DNA of 64,000 nucleotides. Origin: CBDBJL01 sp965206365 (GTDB lineage: Bacteria > Pseudomonadota > Alphaproteobacteria > JABAAW01 > JAHZMA01). Positions 53,590 to 62,601 of this stretch are shown here, piece by piece. Where the stretch lies: the NCBI GenBank assembly GCA_965206365.1, contig CBDBJL010000018.1:62001-126000 (forward strand), in the 5' to 3' direction. Under the pieces are notes generated by a model, which made no database searches, was not told the origin of the DNA, and was given only the letters and a program-made list of their open reading frames with translations. The translations under genes were made by a program, and so were the position numbers. Position 1 is the stretch's first letter; the number at the start of each line of letters is the position of its first letter.

Positions 53590-55506
53590 CTATGCTGCAT
53601 TTACAGAAGGGTCGTTTTTGCTAGCCTTCTTAATATAACGTAAGAGTAAAAGTAGAGCTGCTGGAGTCATTCCCGAAATTTTTGCTGCTGCTGCTAAGGA
53701 GGTGGGTCGATGCGTTGTTAATTTTTGTTGTAATTCATGCGAAAGCCCTGCAATTATGCTAAAATCTAAATCATTTGGTAAAATTAGATTTTTGTCGCGT
53801 TGATAAATGGCAATATCTTGGGTTTGCCGAATTAGGTAATGAGCATAGAGGGCATCGATTTCTAGTTTTTCAATGATTTTTGGTTTCGTTGTTAGTGTAG
53901 ATTTGATTGCTTCATTATCATTACGAATCAGGAATGATAAATTTTGCCAAGTAACGGCAGGTAGAGATAGCCATTCCATCGCGCTACGTTTTTTGCCATC
54001 TTGCTTTACAGTAATTCCAGATTTTTGAATTTGGTCTGGAGTTAATGTAATCTCGTTCAAAATTTTGCGTTGTACGGTCAGCTCTTGATAGAAATCAATC
54101 CACTTCCGATTGCGTTTTTTTGAGATAGTTCCTGCTGCGATACCAAATTTATGAAGCCTTTCATCCGCATTATCGGCCCTTAGCCAAAGGCGGTATTCGG
54201 CTCGCGAGGTAAACATGCGATAGGGCTCTTGAACACCTTTTTGGGTTAGATCATCGATCATTACGCCAATATAAGAATTGGTTCGCTCCAAAGTAAGAGG
54301 AGGTTTTCCTGAAGCTTTCTGGGCGGCATTAATGCCTGCTAAGATTCCTTGCGCTGCGGCTTCTTCATAGCCTGTGGTACCATTAATTTGCCCGGCGAAA
54401 AATAAATTTTCAATTTTTTTGGTCTCTAAATGCAAATAAAGTGCACGTGGATCTACATAATCATATTCCACAGCATAACCATATTGGAGAATTTGACATT
54501 GTTCCAGTCCAGAAATAGATTGAATGTAAGCTGTTTGCACTTCTTCAGGCAGAGCGGTAGAGATGCCATTCGGGTAGATAACATCACTTTTTAATCCTTC
54601 TGGTTCTAGAAAAATTTGATGCCGTTGTCGTTCCGCAAAGCGAATGATTTTATCCTCAATAGATGGGCAATAACGGGGGCCAACGGATTTTATTTTTCCA
54701 GAATAAATCGCGGAAAGCTGAATATTATCTTTAATAATTTTATGCGTATTCGGATTGCTATAGGTAATGGCACATTCAATTTGTGGGTTGGGCAAGGTTT
54801 CGCTCATGAATGAGAAAGGTATAGGATTAACATCTGCGGCTTGTTTTTCTAATATTTTCCAGTTAATCGTAGAGGCACGCAATCGTGGTGGTGTTCCTGT
54901 TTTTAATCTTCCTAGCGGGAATTGGTATTTTGCCAAGGTTTTTGATAGACCATAAGAGGCCTTCTCACCAATGCGCCCTGCGGGAATTGATTTGTTACCG
55001 ATATGAATCATACCCCCTAAAAAAGTTCCTGTGGTTAAAATGACTGTAATGCCATAAATTTTTTCTCCGTTATCAAGGATAACGCCAGTAACTTTATTTT
55101 GTGAAATGATTAAATCTTCTACGGTTCCCGAGATAATTTTCAGGTTTTCTTGCGTTTTTAAGAGATTTTGAATGGCTTGTTTATAGAGTTTACGATCTGC
55201 TTGGGTTCGCGGTCCGTGAACAGCGGGTCCTTTAGAACGGTTTAAAACTCTAAATTGAATGCCGCTTAAATCTGCTGCGCGCCCCATAATGCCATCCAAC
55301 GCATCAATTTCACGTACCAAATGCCCTTTACCAACGCCACCAATTGCAGGATTGCACGACATTTCACCAATTTTATCTATATGATGTGTGATTAACAGAC
55401 TACTAGCACCCGCACGTGCACTTGCAGCAGCAGCCTCACAACCGGCGTGACCACCACCAATAATAATGGCATCATAAATATTAATAGAAGAATTATTGAA
55501 ATTCAT
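53590..55506 (-). CDS. mnmG: tRNA uridine 5-carboxymethylaminomethyl enzyme MnmG (GidA)
   Basis: MnmG, with MnmE, builds the cmnm5 group on the wobble uridine of some tRNAs using FAD and methylenetetrahydrofolate. The 638-residue protein starts with the FAD loop IIGGGHAGCEAAAASARAG (15-33) and has LRTGTPPRL-like GRLKTGTPPRLRAST, and FFAGQINGTTGYEEAAAQG (near 371). The C-terminal helical region is present. It lies 79 bases after mnmE and two bases before rsmG. Length is typical. Confidence 0.95.
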   Translation of the reverse strand: MNFNNSSINIYDAIIIGGGHAGCEAAAASARAGASSLLITHHIDKIGEMSCNPAIGGVGKGHLVREIDALDGIMGRAADLSGIQFRVLNRSKGPAVHGPRTQADRKLYKQAIQNLLKTQENLKIISGTVEDLIISQNKVTGVILDNGEKIYGITVILTTGTFLGGMIHIGNKSIPAGRIGEKASYGLSKTLAKYQFPLGRLKTGTPPRLRASTINWKILEKQAADVNPIPFSFMSETLPNPQIECAITYSNPNTHKIIKDNIQLSAIYSGKIKSVGPRYCPSIEDKIIRFAERQRHQIFLEPEGLKSDVIYPNGISTALPEEVQTAYIQSISGLEQCQILQYGYAVEYDYVDPRALYLHLETKKIENLFFAGQINGTTGYEEAAAQGILAGINAAQKASGKPPLTLERTNSYIGVMIDDLTQKGVQEPYRMFTSRAEYRLWLRADNADERLHKFGIAAGTISKKRNRKWIDFYQELTVQRKILNEITLTPDQIQKSGITVKQDGKKRSAMEWLSLPAVTWQNLSFLIRNDNEAIKSTLTTKPKIIEKLEIDALYAHYLIRQTQDIAIYQRDKNLILPNDLDFSIIAGLSHELQQKLTTHRPTSLAAAAKISGMTPAALLLLLRYIKKASKNDPSVNAA

Positions 55507-55584
55507 GGGTAAGTCTCTGGTTGATTTTTGTATTACGCGATTATATCGGGAAATGCTGTGAGAATATAGTCTTTTAATGGTTTT

Positions 55585-57033
55585 TTATTTACCAATACAA
55601 AAATCGGCAAAAATTTGATCTAGCAAAGATTCAACATCAACATGTCCGGTTAATTTGCCAATTTCTAAAGCAGCATGACGCAAATTTTCTGCAACCAACT
55701 CTATGGCATCATTGTCGGCCGATATGATCGCATCGCTCAGGCATTGTTTCACGTGAAACAAGGTGTCACGATAGCGTTTATGAGTAATCAGAGTTGACTC
55801 TATTTGTGATGGATTGTTATTATCGGCACTCATTTTTTTTGCAATGAAATGGCTCAGTGCGGTAAAAAAATCATTAAATCCAGTTTCATTATGGAGTGAA
55901 AGCCAAAAAACTTTTTGATTTTTATTATATTGGGAGGATTTTAAGGGAAGATTAAACTGAGATTTCTGGTTTGCTAAATCAGCCATCAAATCAATTTTAT
56001 TCACAATAAGCAAATCGGCAGCGGCAATCATTTCTGTTAGGTCTGCCTCATCAGTGGTAATTTCATGATTTATAGCCTGGATTGCGATTGTTAGATCAGC
56101 AAGCCTTGCAGCTTTTTTGCTACGCCTTATGCCTTCAGATTCCACAACATCGACGCTAGCACGAATGCCTGCAGTATCGGTGAAAATCACTTCATAACCG
56201 GCAATATTCAAATTAATTTCTAATAAATCACGAGTCGTGCCTGCAATCGGTGTAATAATAGCCACTTCGCGCATGGCTAATTTATTGAGCAAAGTCGATT
56301 TTCCGGTATTAGGCGGACCAATTAATGCGATCCGTAATCCTTGACGAATAATTTCACCACGATGGGCATCATCTAAATGGTTTGTAATTTCATCTGCGAT
56401 GATTTGCATTTTTTGGCTTTGTTCGGTGAGATGATTGGCAAAATCTTCTTCTTCGCTAAAATCAATGGCTGCTTCACTATGGGCTAATAGTGTAAGAATA
56501 TTTTTGCGCAGTTGATCGTAATACTGAAAAAGGTTACCTTGCATTTGCGTTAAGGCTTGGTGATGTTGTTTTTCAGTTTTCGCAGTGATTAAATCACCGA
56601 TGGCTTGGGCGCGGGTGATATCGATTCTTTCATTAATAACGGCTCTTTTCGTAAATTCACCGGGTTCTGCAAGTCGACAATAAGGTTTTGTTAATTGGCA
56701 ATTATCGGTTAATTTTGGGCGATAATTTTCCAAAACTATAAAAATTTTTGTGAGTATGGCAATACTTCCATGCAAATGTAATTCAGCGCAATCTTCCCCG
56801 GTATAGCTATGGGGTGCTGGGAACCAAAATATTAACGCCTCATCAATTAGGTTCTGTTCCCAATCATATATTTTTTCAAGATTTGCGGTGCGCGCTGGCG
56901 GGATTTTTTTCGCAAGAGCTTGCAAAATATTACGGGTTTCTTGCCCCGAGATTCTGATAATTGCAATTGCCGCTGGTAATTTTCCGCTTGCCAAGGCATA
57001 GATTGTTGGAGAAGAATTTACGAGAGGGTTCAT
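55585..57033 (-). CDS. mnmE: tRNA modification GTPase MnmE (TrmE)
   Basis: MnmE partners with MnmG in wobble uridine modification. The 482-residue protein has the N-terminal tetrahydrofolate-binding domain, a helical domain with an inserted G domain (GPPNTGKSTLLNKLA near 237-251; DTAGIRASVDVVE; NKID), and ends in the conserved C-terminal CIGK. A perfect parS site (55745-55760) is embedded in codons LFHVKQ near residue 425. It begins one base after recR stops. Confidence 0.95.
   Translation of the reverse strand: MNPLVNSSPTIYALASGKLPAAIAIIRISGQETRNILQALAKKIPPARTANLEKIYDWEQNLIDEALIFWFPAPHSYTGEDCAELHLHGSIAILTKIFIVLENYRPKLTDNCQLTKPYCRLAEPGEFTKRAVINERIDITRAQAIGDLITAKTEKQHHQALTQMQGNLFQYYDQLRKNILTLLAHSEAAIDFSEEEDFANHLTEQSQKMQIIADEITNHLDDAHRGEIIRQGLRIALIGPPNTGKSTLLNKLAMREVAIITPIAGTTRDLLEINLNIAGYEVIFTDTAGIRASVDVVESEGIRRSKKAARLADLTIAIQAINHEITTDEADLTEMIAAADLLIVNKIDLMADLANQKSQFNLPLKSSQYNKNQKVFWLSLHNETGFNDFFTALSHFIAKKMSADNNNPSQIESTLITHKRYRDTLFHVKQCLSDAIISADNDAIELVAENLRHAALEIGKLTGHVDVESLLDQIFADFCIGK
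55745..55760. promoter_or_regulatory. parS site 2 (perfect consensus)
   Basis: The palindrome TGTTTCACGTGAAACA matches the canonical parS in all 16 bases. It lies inside mnmE, about 2.2 kb from site 1 and 3.6 kb from parB, so the partition nucleation zone spans at least this cluster. Confidence 0.95.
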
Positions 57034-57034
57034 T

Positions 57035-57655
57035 TTATGACCTAGCTCTTAAAGCGGTGATGATTGTGCCATCATCCATATAATCTAGCTCACCTCCTGC
57101 AGGCAAACCGTGGGCAAGCCGTGTAATTTTAATTTTTGCTGAGATTTGCATTATGTTTGTAGATTGAGTGCTAAATAGTTTTGTAATGTAATGTGCGGTT
57201 GTTTGCCCTTCTAAGGTTAGGTTGGTGGCTAAAATTAATTCTAGGGTGTTATTTTCCAGATTCATTCTGGAAATTCGATTTTGCAATCGCTGTAAGCCTA
57301 GATCTTCAGGTCCAATGCCGGTAATTGCTGATAGATTCCCTCCTAACACATGATAATGTCCTTCAAAACTTTGGCTTCTCTCAATTGCCCATAAATCGCT
57401 AATCGTTTCGACAATGGCGATTATAGAAGGGTTTCGCTTGGGATTGCGACAAATGTCGCAGGGTGATTCACTATCAATATTGCCACAAATTTGGCAATGA
57501 AGAATAGTTTCGTATGCGGTTTTAAATCCTTCCGATAGCGAAACAAGTGTTTCTGGCGAGCGAGTCAATAAATGCATAGCGATTCGCCGTGCGGATCGTG
57601 GTCCGATTCCAGGGAGGTTTTGTAGATGCGCGACTAATGTTTCAATAATTTTCAT
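57035..57655 (-). CDS. recR: Recombination protein RecR
   Basis: RecR works with RecF and RecO to load RecA at gaps. The 206-residue protein has a helix-hairpin-helix (LQNLPGIGPRSARRIAMHLL, residues 11-30), a zinc finger with CQIC and CDIC (near 54-70), and a Toprim region with IVETISDLWAIERS. The start region is a tandem copy: TTTTCATGGCTAA occurs twice (57650-57677), so an additional out-of-frame ATG precedes the true ATG at 57655. It heads the leftward run to parB. Confidence 0.94.
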   Translation of the reverse strand: MKIIETLVAHLQNLPGIGPRSARRIAMHLLTRSPETLVSLSEGFKTAYETILHCQICGNIDSESPCDICRNPKRNPSIIAIVETISDLWAIERSQSFEGHYHVLGGNLSAITGIGPEDLGLQRLQNRISRMNLENNTLELILATNLTLEGQTTAHYITKLFSTQSTNIMQISAKIKITRLAHGLPAGGELDYMDDGTIITALRARS

Positions 57656-58480
57656 GGCTAATTTTCATGGCTAATTTTGGGGAAGATTAAGATTTTATTT
57701 TTCAGGAGGTTAGGTTTTGCCAAACACTAAAATTACACGGTTAAGCCTGGTTGATTACCGATATTGAAAAATATTTCAGCCAGCGTCAAACCCCAGAAAT
57801 TTATCATTTCCTAAGATAATTTTTTTTTCGGCTTCTTGCAATCATAAAAAATGATAAGCTATTTGGATTGATTGTTTTCATGAGCAGGGTTTGGTTTTGG
57901 AGCTGCCTTGCGCAAAATAATTTCAAGTTTTATCAATATATCAGTTACTATTTTGAATAATTTTGCCGCAGATTTATTTTTTGGATAATTTTGCTTTTGG
58001 ATACGAGGCTTTGCGAAATTATTTTCATATGATAATGAATTATGGTGCGTTTAAAATTTAATGGAGTTAATTTTTGATTTTTGAAAACCAGTTTCTCAAA
58101 CAGAATCATTTTAACCGTAGGGTGAAACTTTTTTTGATTTGATTCTGTTTACGCATCGATATTTATTTTTTTGCCAGGCACATTGTCGAGTTTGTGGCGT
58201 AGAATGAGCGTTCACTAACTACAAATATAGTTAATTTATCTTTTTGGTCTTGGTTTCTCAGGGATAAAATTGATATTTTTAGAAAGCAATATGCTGCAAT
58301 AAAGGTAAATATTTTGTTAGAGTTTTATTGGGATCTCTTTGGAATAATTAGCAAATTTTTGTTTCTAAAGGGCTTTCATAATTTCAAAAAATCGGTTAGT
58401 TTTAAGCAATTGCATAATTTTTAGGGCATAATTTTTAATATTGGGGTTGGATGGTCATAGGATTGTAAGGGCTTGGTGTT
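57656..58480. other. Long non-coding region between recR and the DUF192 gene
   Basis: This 825-base AT-rich region contains divergent promoters for recR and the DUF192 gene. No open frame longer than a few dozen codons is convincing. No cluster of DnaA boxes (TTATCCACA) was found, so I do not call it oriC. A minus-strand TTGACG near 57783-57788 could be a -35 for recR, but the -10 is weak. Many T-runs and a TTGGATT repeat are seen. Nothing else stands out. Confidence 0.4.
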
Positions 58481-59542
58481 ATGAAATTTTTAATTTTACG
58501 TTTTTTGCGCTGTCTTTGGATTTTTCCAGTATTATTTCCGGTATTGTCTCTGTTATTTTTATTTGGGCTTTTGCTGATATTTTTTGCCCCTAATTTCGGT
58601 TTTGCCGCGCCTTATGATTCCAGCAATCAAGGTAAGGTTCAGGGTCAGGATTTAGTTTCTAAGATTGATCTTATCGAGGTCCCTCAGGTTGAGTTTGTGC
58701 CAATTACATTGGGGTCTGTCAATTTTTCGTTATTACCGATGATTCCGATCTCGATCACGCCACTTGAAGTTTCTGTTGCGAATAGTTTTGCTGAACCCTT
58801 TGAATTAACGCCAGCAAAAACGCTAAGTTCTTCTCTTCCCTCCTCTTCAGAAAAGTCTTCCTCTGCACCAGAAGATTTGGCAGCGGATGTTTCTGATTTA
58901 TTAAAAAACCCTAAACTTACCTCCTTGCTTGGGCCATTAACCGAGATTGGGGCATCAAATTTAGGCGCAGGAAAGCTTGTGAGTGCCTTGTTGGCCGATG
59001 GTGATTCTCAACAGCAAGCGTCTCAAGCGCAGAATCTTCCAGTGCAGAATCTTCAGCCGCAAAATTCACAAATAATCTTGGCCAGCAAGATTCAAACCAG
59101 CCAGAATATTGATATTGCTTATCATCCACTTTCGATTTTTAATTCTGTAGGTGGGTTGCATCAATTTGCGGTACAAGCACCAAGAAAGAACAAGCAAAAA
59201 CAGCAAGGTTTAATGTTTCGAACGGTTCTAGCGGATGATGCGGGGATGTTATTTTTATATTCGCATCCGCGCATCATTACGATGTGGATGGAAAACACTT
59301 ATATTTCGCTAGACATGATTTTTATCGCACCTGATGATTCTTTCTCATCCTCCTCAAAAGATAATGTCGGGGTTATTGTGCATATTGCACGTAATACTAC
59401 GCCATTATCGCGCGCTAATATTAGCACTACGAAAAAAGCGATTGCAGTTCTAGAAATTAAAGCGGGCTTAACACAGAAATTGAATATTAATATTGGCGAT
59501 CGAATCGAATGGAATTTAACACAAACATTGCTGAATCGATAA
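58481..59542 (+). CDS. DUF192 protein with a long exported extension
   Basis: The C-terminal 110 residues match DUF192: QQGLMFRTVLADDAGMLFLY (near 246-265), ITMWMENTYISLDMIFIAPD (near 271), and VLEIKAGLTQKLNINIGDRI (near 325). DUF192 proteins are small secreted proteins, usually 150-170 residues, of unknown function. Here the 353-residue product has an N-terminal membrane/signal segment (10-43) and about 190 extra residues rich in Ser, Pro, Leu and Gln. A Gln/Asn/Pro-rich stretch is at about 185-208 (QNLPVQNLQPQNSQ). This extension may be a linker or surface segment. An ATG with no strong ribosome site begins it. Confidence 0.75.
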   Translation: MKFLILRFLRCLWIFPVLFPVLSLLFLFGLLLIFFAPNFGFAAPYDSSNQGKVQGQDLVSKIDLIEVPQVEFVPITLGSVNFSLLPMIPISITPLEVSVANSFAEPFELTPAKTLSSSLPSSSEKSSSAPEDLAADVSDLLKNPKLTSLLGPLTEIGASNLGAGKLVSALLADGDSQQQASQAQNLPVQNLQPQNSQIILASKIQTSQNIDIAYHPLSIFNSVGGLHQFAVQAPRKNKQKQQGLMFRTVLADDAGMLFLYSHPRIITMWMENTYISLDMIFIAPDDSFSSSSKDNVGVIVHIARNTTPLSRANISTTKKAIAVLEIKAGLTQKLNINIGDRIEWNLTQTLLNR

Positions 59543-59613
59543 TGTTGCAAATTAACTTTATATTCTTGTAATATCATAATTTTAGCAAAAAAATTTAAGA
59601 AACTGGATCATCA

Positions 59614-60062
59614 ATATCGAATGTCAAGATAGAGATAGCGTAAGCATGGAAAATCATTTTTAGGTGATTCGCATTTGCAGGGATTCGAATAATTTTGGGT
59701 TTATTTTACATGTTTTCAGGCAATCATTTATATATTGAGCATTGCGAATCGAATCGCAACACCTCCCTGTAAGGCCCCGCCCCGCAATCCTTGATAAGGT
59801 ATCCTTGCGAATCGAATCGTAACCGCCATTGATAATATCGAATATTGTCAAGATCGGATGCTAAGATAGAGATAGCGTAAGCATGGAAAATCATTTTTGG
59901 GGTGATTCACATTTAGGTGATTCACATTTAGGTGATTCGCATTAGGTGATTCATATGGGGTGATTCACATTTGCAGGGATTCGAAATAATTTTGGGTTTA
60001 TTGTACATGTTTCAGGCAGTCATCTATATATTGAGCATTGCGAATCGAATCGCAATACTTCC
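59614..60062. repeat. Degenerate long duplication with ATTGCGA palindrome
   Basis: Copy 1 and copy 2 share segments such as AGATAGAGATAGCGTAAGC, GGAAAATCATTTTT, GCAGGGATTCGA and TATATATTGAGCATTGCGAA. Both end in the dyad ATTGCGA-ATCGAA-TCGCAA(T) (59741-59759 and 60037-60056). A partial dyad lies at 59805-59822. Copy 2 is expanded by four or five GGTGATTCACATTT-like units (59901-59970). Confidence 0.75.
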
Positions 60063-60310
60063 CCGCGCAATGCCCCCCGTCATTGATCATGCGAATATCG
60101 GCCTCCCCGCGCAATACCCCGAATCGCATGCCCTCCAGTCATCTATATACTGAGTATTGCCGCCCCGCCATCATTGATATATGGCCGTATGCACAGCGGC
60201 TTGTATAGGCACTTAGTGATAAGGGGCGCCGAATTGGATAATATACCGAATTGGATAATAACTTAAGGGCACCCTAATGATCATGGGCACCTTTAACTAT
60301 TAATGTAACA

Positions 60311-60341
60311 TTATGCAACAATATGTTGCATAAATGCAACA
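60311..60341. promoter_or_regulatory. Overlapping GTTGCATAA palindromes upstream of the porin
   Basis: TTATGCAAC (60311-60319) and GTTGCATAA (60325-60333) form a perfect dyad with a five-base centre. A third half-site, ATGCAACA (60334-60341), forms a second dyad with TGTTGCAT (60324-60331). Three half-sites in alternating orientation are typical of a dimeric repressor or activator operator. They lie about 210 bases before the porin ATG. Confidence 0.5.
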
Positions 60342-60551
60342 GGTAGATTGAAAAAGTAAAAAAACCGGTGTAATGGACCCTAATTTCAAGTTTTCGCAAA
60401 AAAACCCACTTGCAAAGCGGCAAGTTTTTCTTGCATACTGTGCCTAGATATAGGGTTACCTATATGAAACCTGTTATTTCTGGTTAGCATTGCAAGATGT
60501 TTTTTGGGGTAACAATCATAATTTAAGAACAATTTTTCAGGAGATATCTCA

Positions 60552-62333
60552 ATGAAAAAATTATTAAAAGCAAGTACGGCAATTATGTCAGTTGCTTTTG
60601 TGGCAGGCACTGCTCATGCTGAAACCAGCATTGGTGGTACCGGTCGCTTAATGATCCATATGGGCAGTGATAATCCATCTTCGGATACGATGAATTTCGA
60701 CCAAGAAGGTTATTATATTGGCTTTAGTGGCAGCAAAAAAACCGATTCGGGTCTAACTCTTGCTGGCGGTGCTTATTTTAACGATAGCAAAAACTTCAAA
60801 ACTGAAACCGATAATGTGAATGCCACATGGGACAAAACCTCAGCATCGGTTTCGGGTAACTTTGGTAAAGTTGAATTCACCAATAAGGGCGATGCTTCAA
60901 ACCTTTCAGGTACAGTCACTTATCTGGATGCAGCTGAATATGGCTTTGATTCATTAACCGATTCGGTGAATAGCAGTGCTGGTTTGTGGAGAACTAACAT
61001 TGAAGTTCCACGGGGAACCACACGGATTAACTATACTTCACCCAATATTAATGGGTTGATGTTTGGTGTTTCCATGATGAATTCTGGTGGTGATATCGAA
61101 TATGATGCTAGCAAAGAACATGGCGATAAAGGTACGTTTATTACTAATACCGAAAAATTTCTAGATGATGAGGGTCTTGATATTGAAGATATTATGGATA
61201 CTGAAGAGCTTAAACCTGTTGAGAATGAAGAGGCTGCTGCGCATACACTTACAGCACCGAATAATCCTAGTGCGGTAACTGCGGCTGATGTTACTGCGGC
61301 TATTGCTATTGCGGTAACTGCGGCTGAAAATCAGGCTGATACGGATATAGCGGCTGCTATAGGGGGTTCGGGTGTTGTTGGTACGGCTGTTGCTACTAGA
61401 GTTTCGGCTATTAATGCTGATGCTGATGAACTTACAAAAGCAGCTAATGCAACAGCTGCTAAATTGGTTAAGGAAATGGTTGATGTAGCTGAAGAAAATG
61501 CTATGGAAGCTGCTGAAGCAGCTGCAACCGGTGGGCACCAATCTGCAACATCAATTGGTGTAAGCTATTCTATGGCTGGCTTGAAGTTTGGCTATTCTAC
61601 AACTTCCTATACGCAAGAAAAAGAAGTAAAAGGCTTTACTGCTGCTAGTGCGAAGATTGATATTAAGAGTACTCTTAATATTCTTGGTACGGCTACAGGG
61701 AAAGCTAAAGACATTGATGGCAGTTCACTTACGGGTGTTGCTGCTAATAGTGGCTATACGGATGCGACTGCGGCTATTGCTGCGATAAACGCAGCTTATA
61801 AGGGGGCGTATGAAGCAAAGTTCACCGAGAAATCTACTGGAGTTGCTACTGCTACGACTAAAACTGACGGTAGTGCTGGTGCTATGTCTAAAAGTGCTGG
61901 CAATGGCAAATATTCTACAGGTTGGTCGGGTACTCGCTTGAATATTGGCTATGCTACGGGTCCTTTTTCGGTGGGTTTAACCCAAACTACGAAAGAGCCT
62001 GACGCGGCGATGGTAGCTGGTGAACAAGTAAAACAAAAAGAAACTCCGGGCGCGAAAGCAGCTAGAAATATAAACAGTACTGAAATCGGTTTGGCGTATA
62101 ATTACGGTTCTGGTGCTGTTAGTCTGCTTAATAAAAGTGAAGATGTTGCATCTATTGCAGATCCTGCAGCAGCCGAGACAGTTTCTGGTATGATTATTTC
62201 GGTAAATCATAATGTTGCTGATGGTGTTGCAGTTTATTTGCAACAAATTTCAGTACCAGCTGATATTGATAAATCGAATGAAGAATATGAAACGATTTCT
62301 GAATTGGTTCTAGGTACAAAAATCAGCTTCTAA
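60552..62333 (+). CDS. Outer-membrane porin with alanine-rich insertions
   Basis: This 593-residue beta-barrel porin has a clear signal peptide ending AGTAHA/ET (cut after residue 23) and the first strand SIGGTGRLMIHMGS. It ends in Phe (LVLGTKISF), the outer-membrane insertion signal. Repeated barrel-like strands (NIGYATGPFSVGLTQTTK, TSIGVSYSMAGLKFGYSTTS) follow. Two low-complexity insertions rich in Ala, Thr and Asp occur near 225-330 and 380-430. These could form a large extracellular loop or plug. A strong ribosome site (AGGAGA, seven bases before ATG) and a terminator after it suggest high expression. The passed solute is unknown. Confidence 0.88.
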   Translation: MKKLLKASTAIMSVAFVAGTAHAETSIGGTGRLMIHMGSDNPSSDTMNFDQEGYYIGFSGSKKTDSGLTLAGGAYFNDSKNFKTETDNVNATWDKTSASVSGNFGKVEFTNKGDASNLSGTVTYLDAAEYGFDSLTDSVNSSAGLWRTNIEVPRGTTRINYTSPNINGLMFGVSMMNSGGDIEYDASKEHGDKGTFITNTEKFLDDEGLDIEDIMDTEELKPVENEEAAAHTLTAPNNPSAVTAADVTAAIAIAVTAAENQADTDIAAAIGGSGVVGTAVATRVSAINADADELTKAANATAAKLVKEMVDVAEENAMEAAEAAATGGHQSATSIGVSYSMAGLKFGYSTTSYTQEKEVKGFTAASAKIDIKSTLNILGTATGKAKDIDGSSLTGVAANSGYTDATAAIAAINAAYKGAYEAKFTEKSTGVATATTKTDGSAGAMSKSAGNGKYSTGWSGTRLNIGYATGPFSVGLTQTTKEPDAAMVAGEQVKQKETPGAKAARNINSTEIGLAYNYGSGAVSLLNKSEDVASIADPAAAETVSGMIISVNHNVADGVAVYLQQISVPADIDKSNEEYETISELVLGTKISF

Positions 62334-62370
62334 TTTTTTCATTATTGAAAAATTAGTTTCTAATTTTGGG

Positions 62371-62401
62371 AAAGGGAGAGATTTTATCTCTCCCTTTTTT
62401 T
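62371..62401 (+). terminator. Intrinsic terminator after the porin
   Basis: A strong stem, AAAGGGAGAGA (62371-62381) with TCTCTCCCTTT (62387-62397), has a five-base loop and a run of T. It begins 37 bases after the porin stop and should end its transcript. Confidence 0.9.
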
Positions 62402-62601
62402 ATCAGCTTTTCGTAAATCATAATCGCTCTTGACATGATCGGTAAGTTTTGGCAAAAATAGGGGCAAATATCGAGGAGTAAAAACTGAATCGTGTGTTTG
62501 TTTGCCGGCCAAAAAATTACGGTGAATTACGAATTGATATGGCGGTGGTTTTTCCACCAATAAACCTAGCGAAAACAAATTTTTGATCAGCACAGATATA
62601 G

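Larger units (their letters stand above)
59543..60551. other. Repeat-rich, non-coding region before the porin
   Basis: About 1 kb holds no credible gene. It contains two long diverged copies of a unit (about 59614-59770 and 59860-60062), a third short copy near 60133-60160, a cluster of GGTGATTC units, two copies of CCGAATTGGATAATA (60229-60243, 60248-60262), and a set of palindromes near 60311-60341. Some parts are GC-rich against an AT-rich background. These features look regulatory or repetitive rather than coding. Two short open frames inside are made of the repeats themselves. Confidence 0.6.

Noticed and set aside
57656..58480. Possible chromosome origin in the long gap near parS
   Set aside because: AT-rich, but I find no repeated DnaA boxes; closeness to parS alone is not enough.
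59614..60062. CRISPR-like array
   Set aside because: Repeats are unequal, spacing is irregular and no cas gene is present; they are diverged duplications.
59660..60153. Two small open frames in the repeat field (59660-59851 minus, 59971-60153 plus)
   Set aside because: Both are built from the repeat units, lack ribosome sites and do not look like proteins.
61161..61541. 126-codon frame opposite the porin insertion
   Set aside because: Ser/Asn/Arg-rich composition arises from the antisense of Ala/Thr-rich codons; no start signal.
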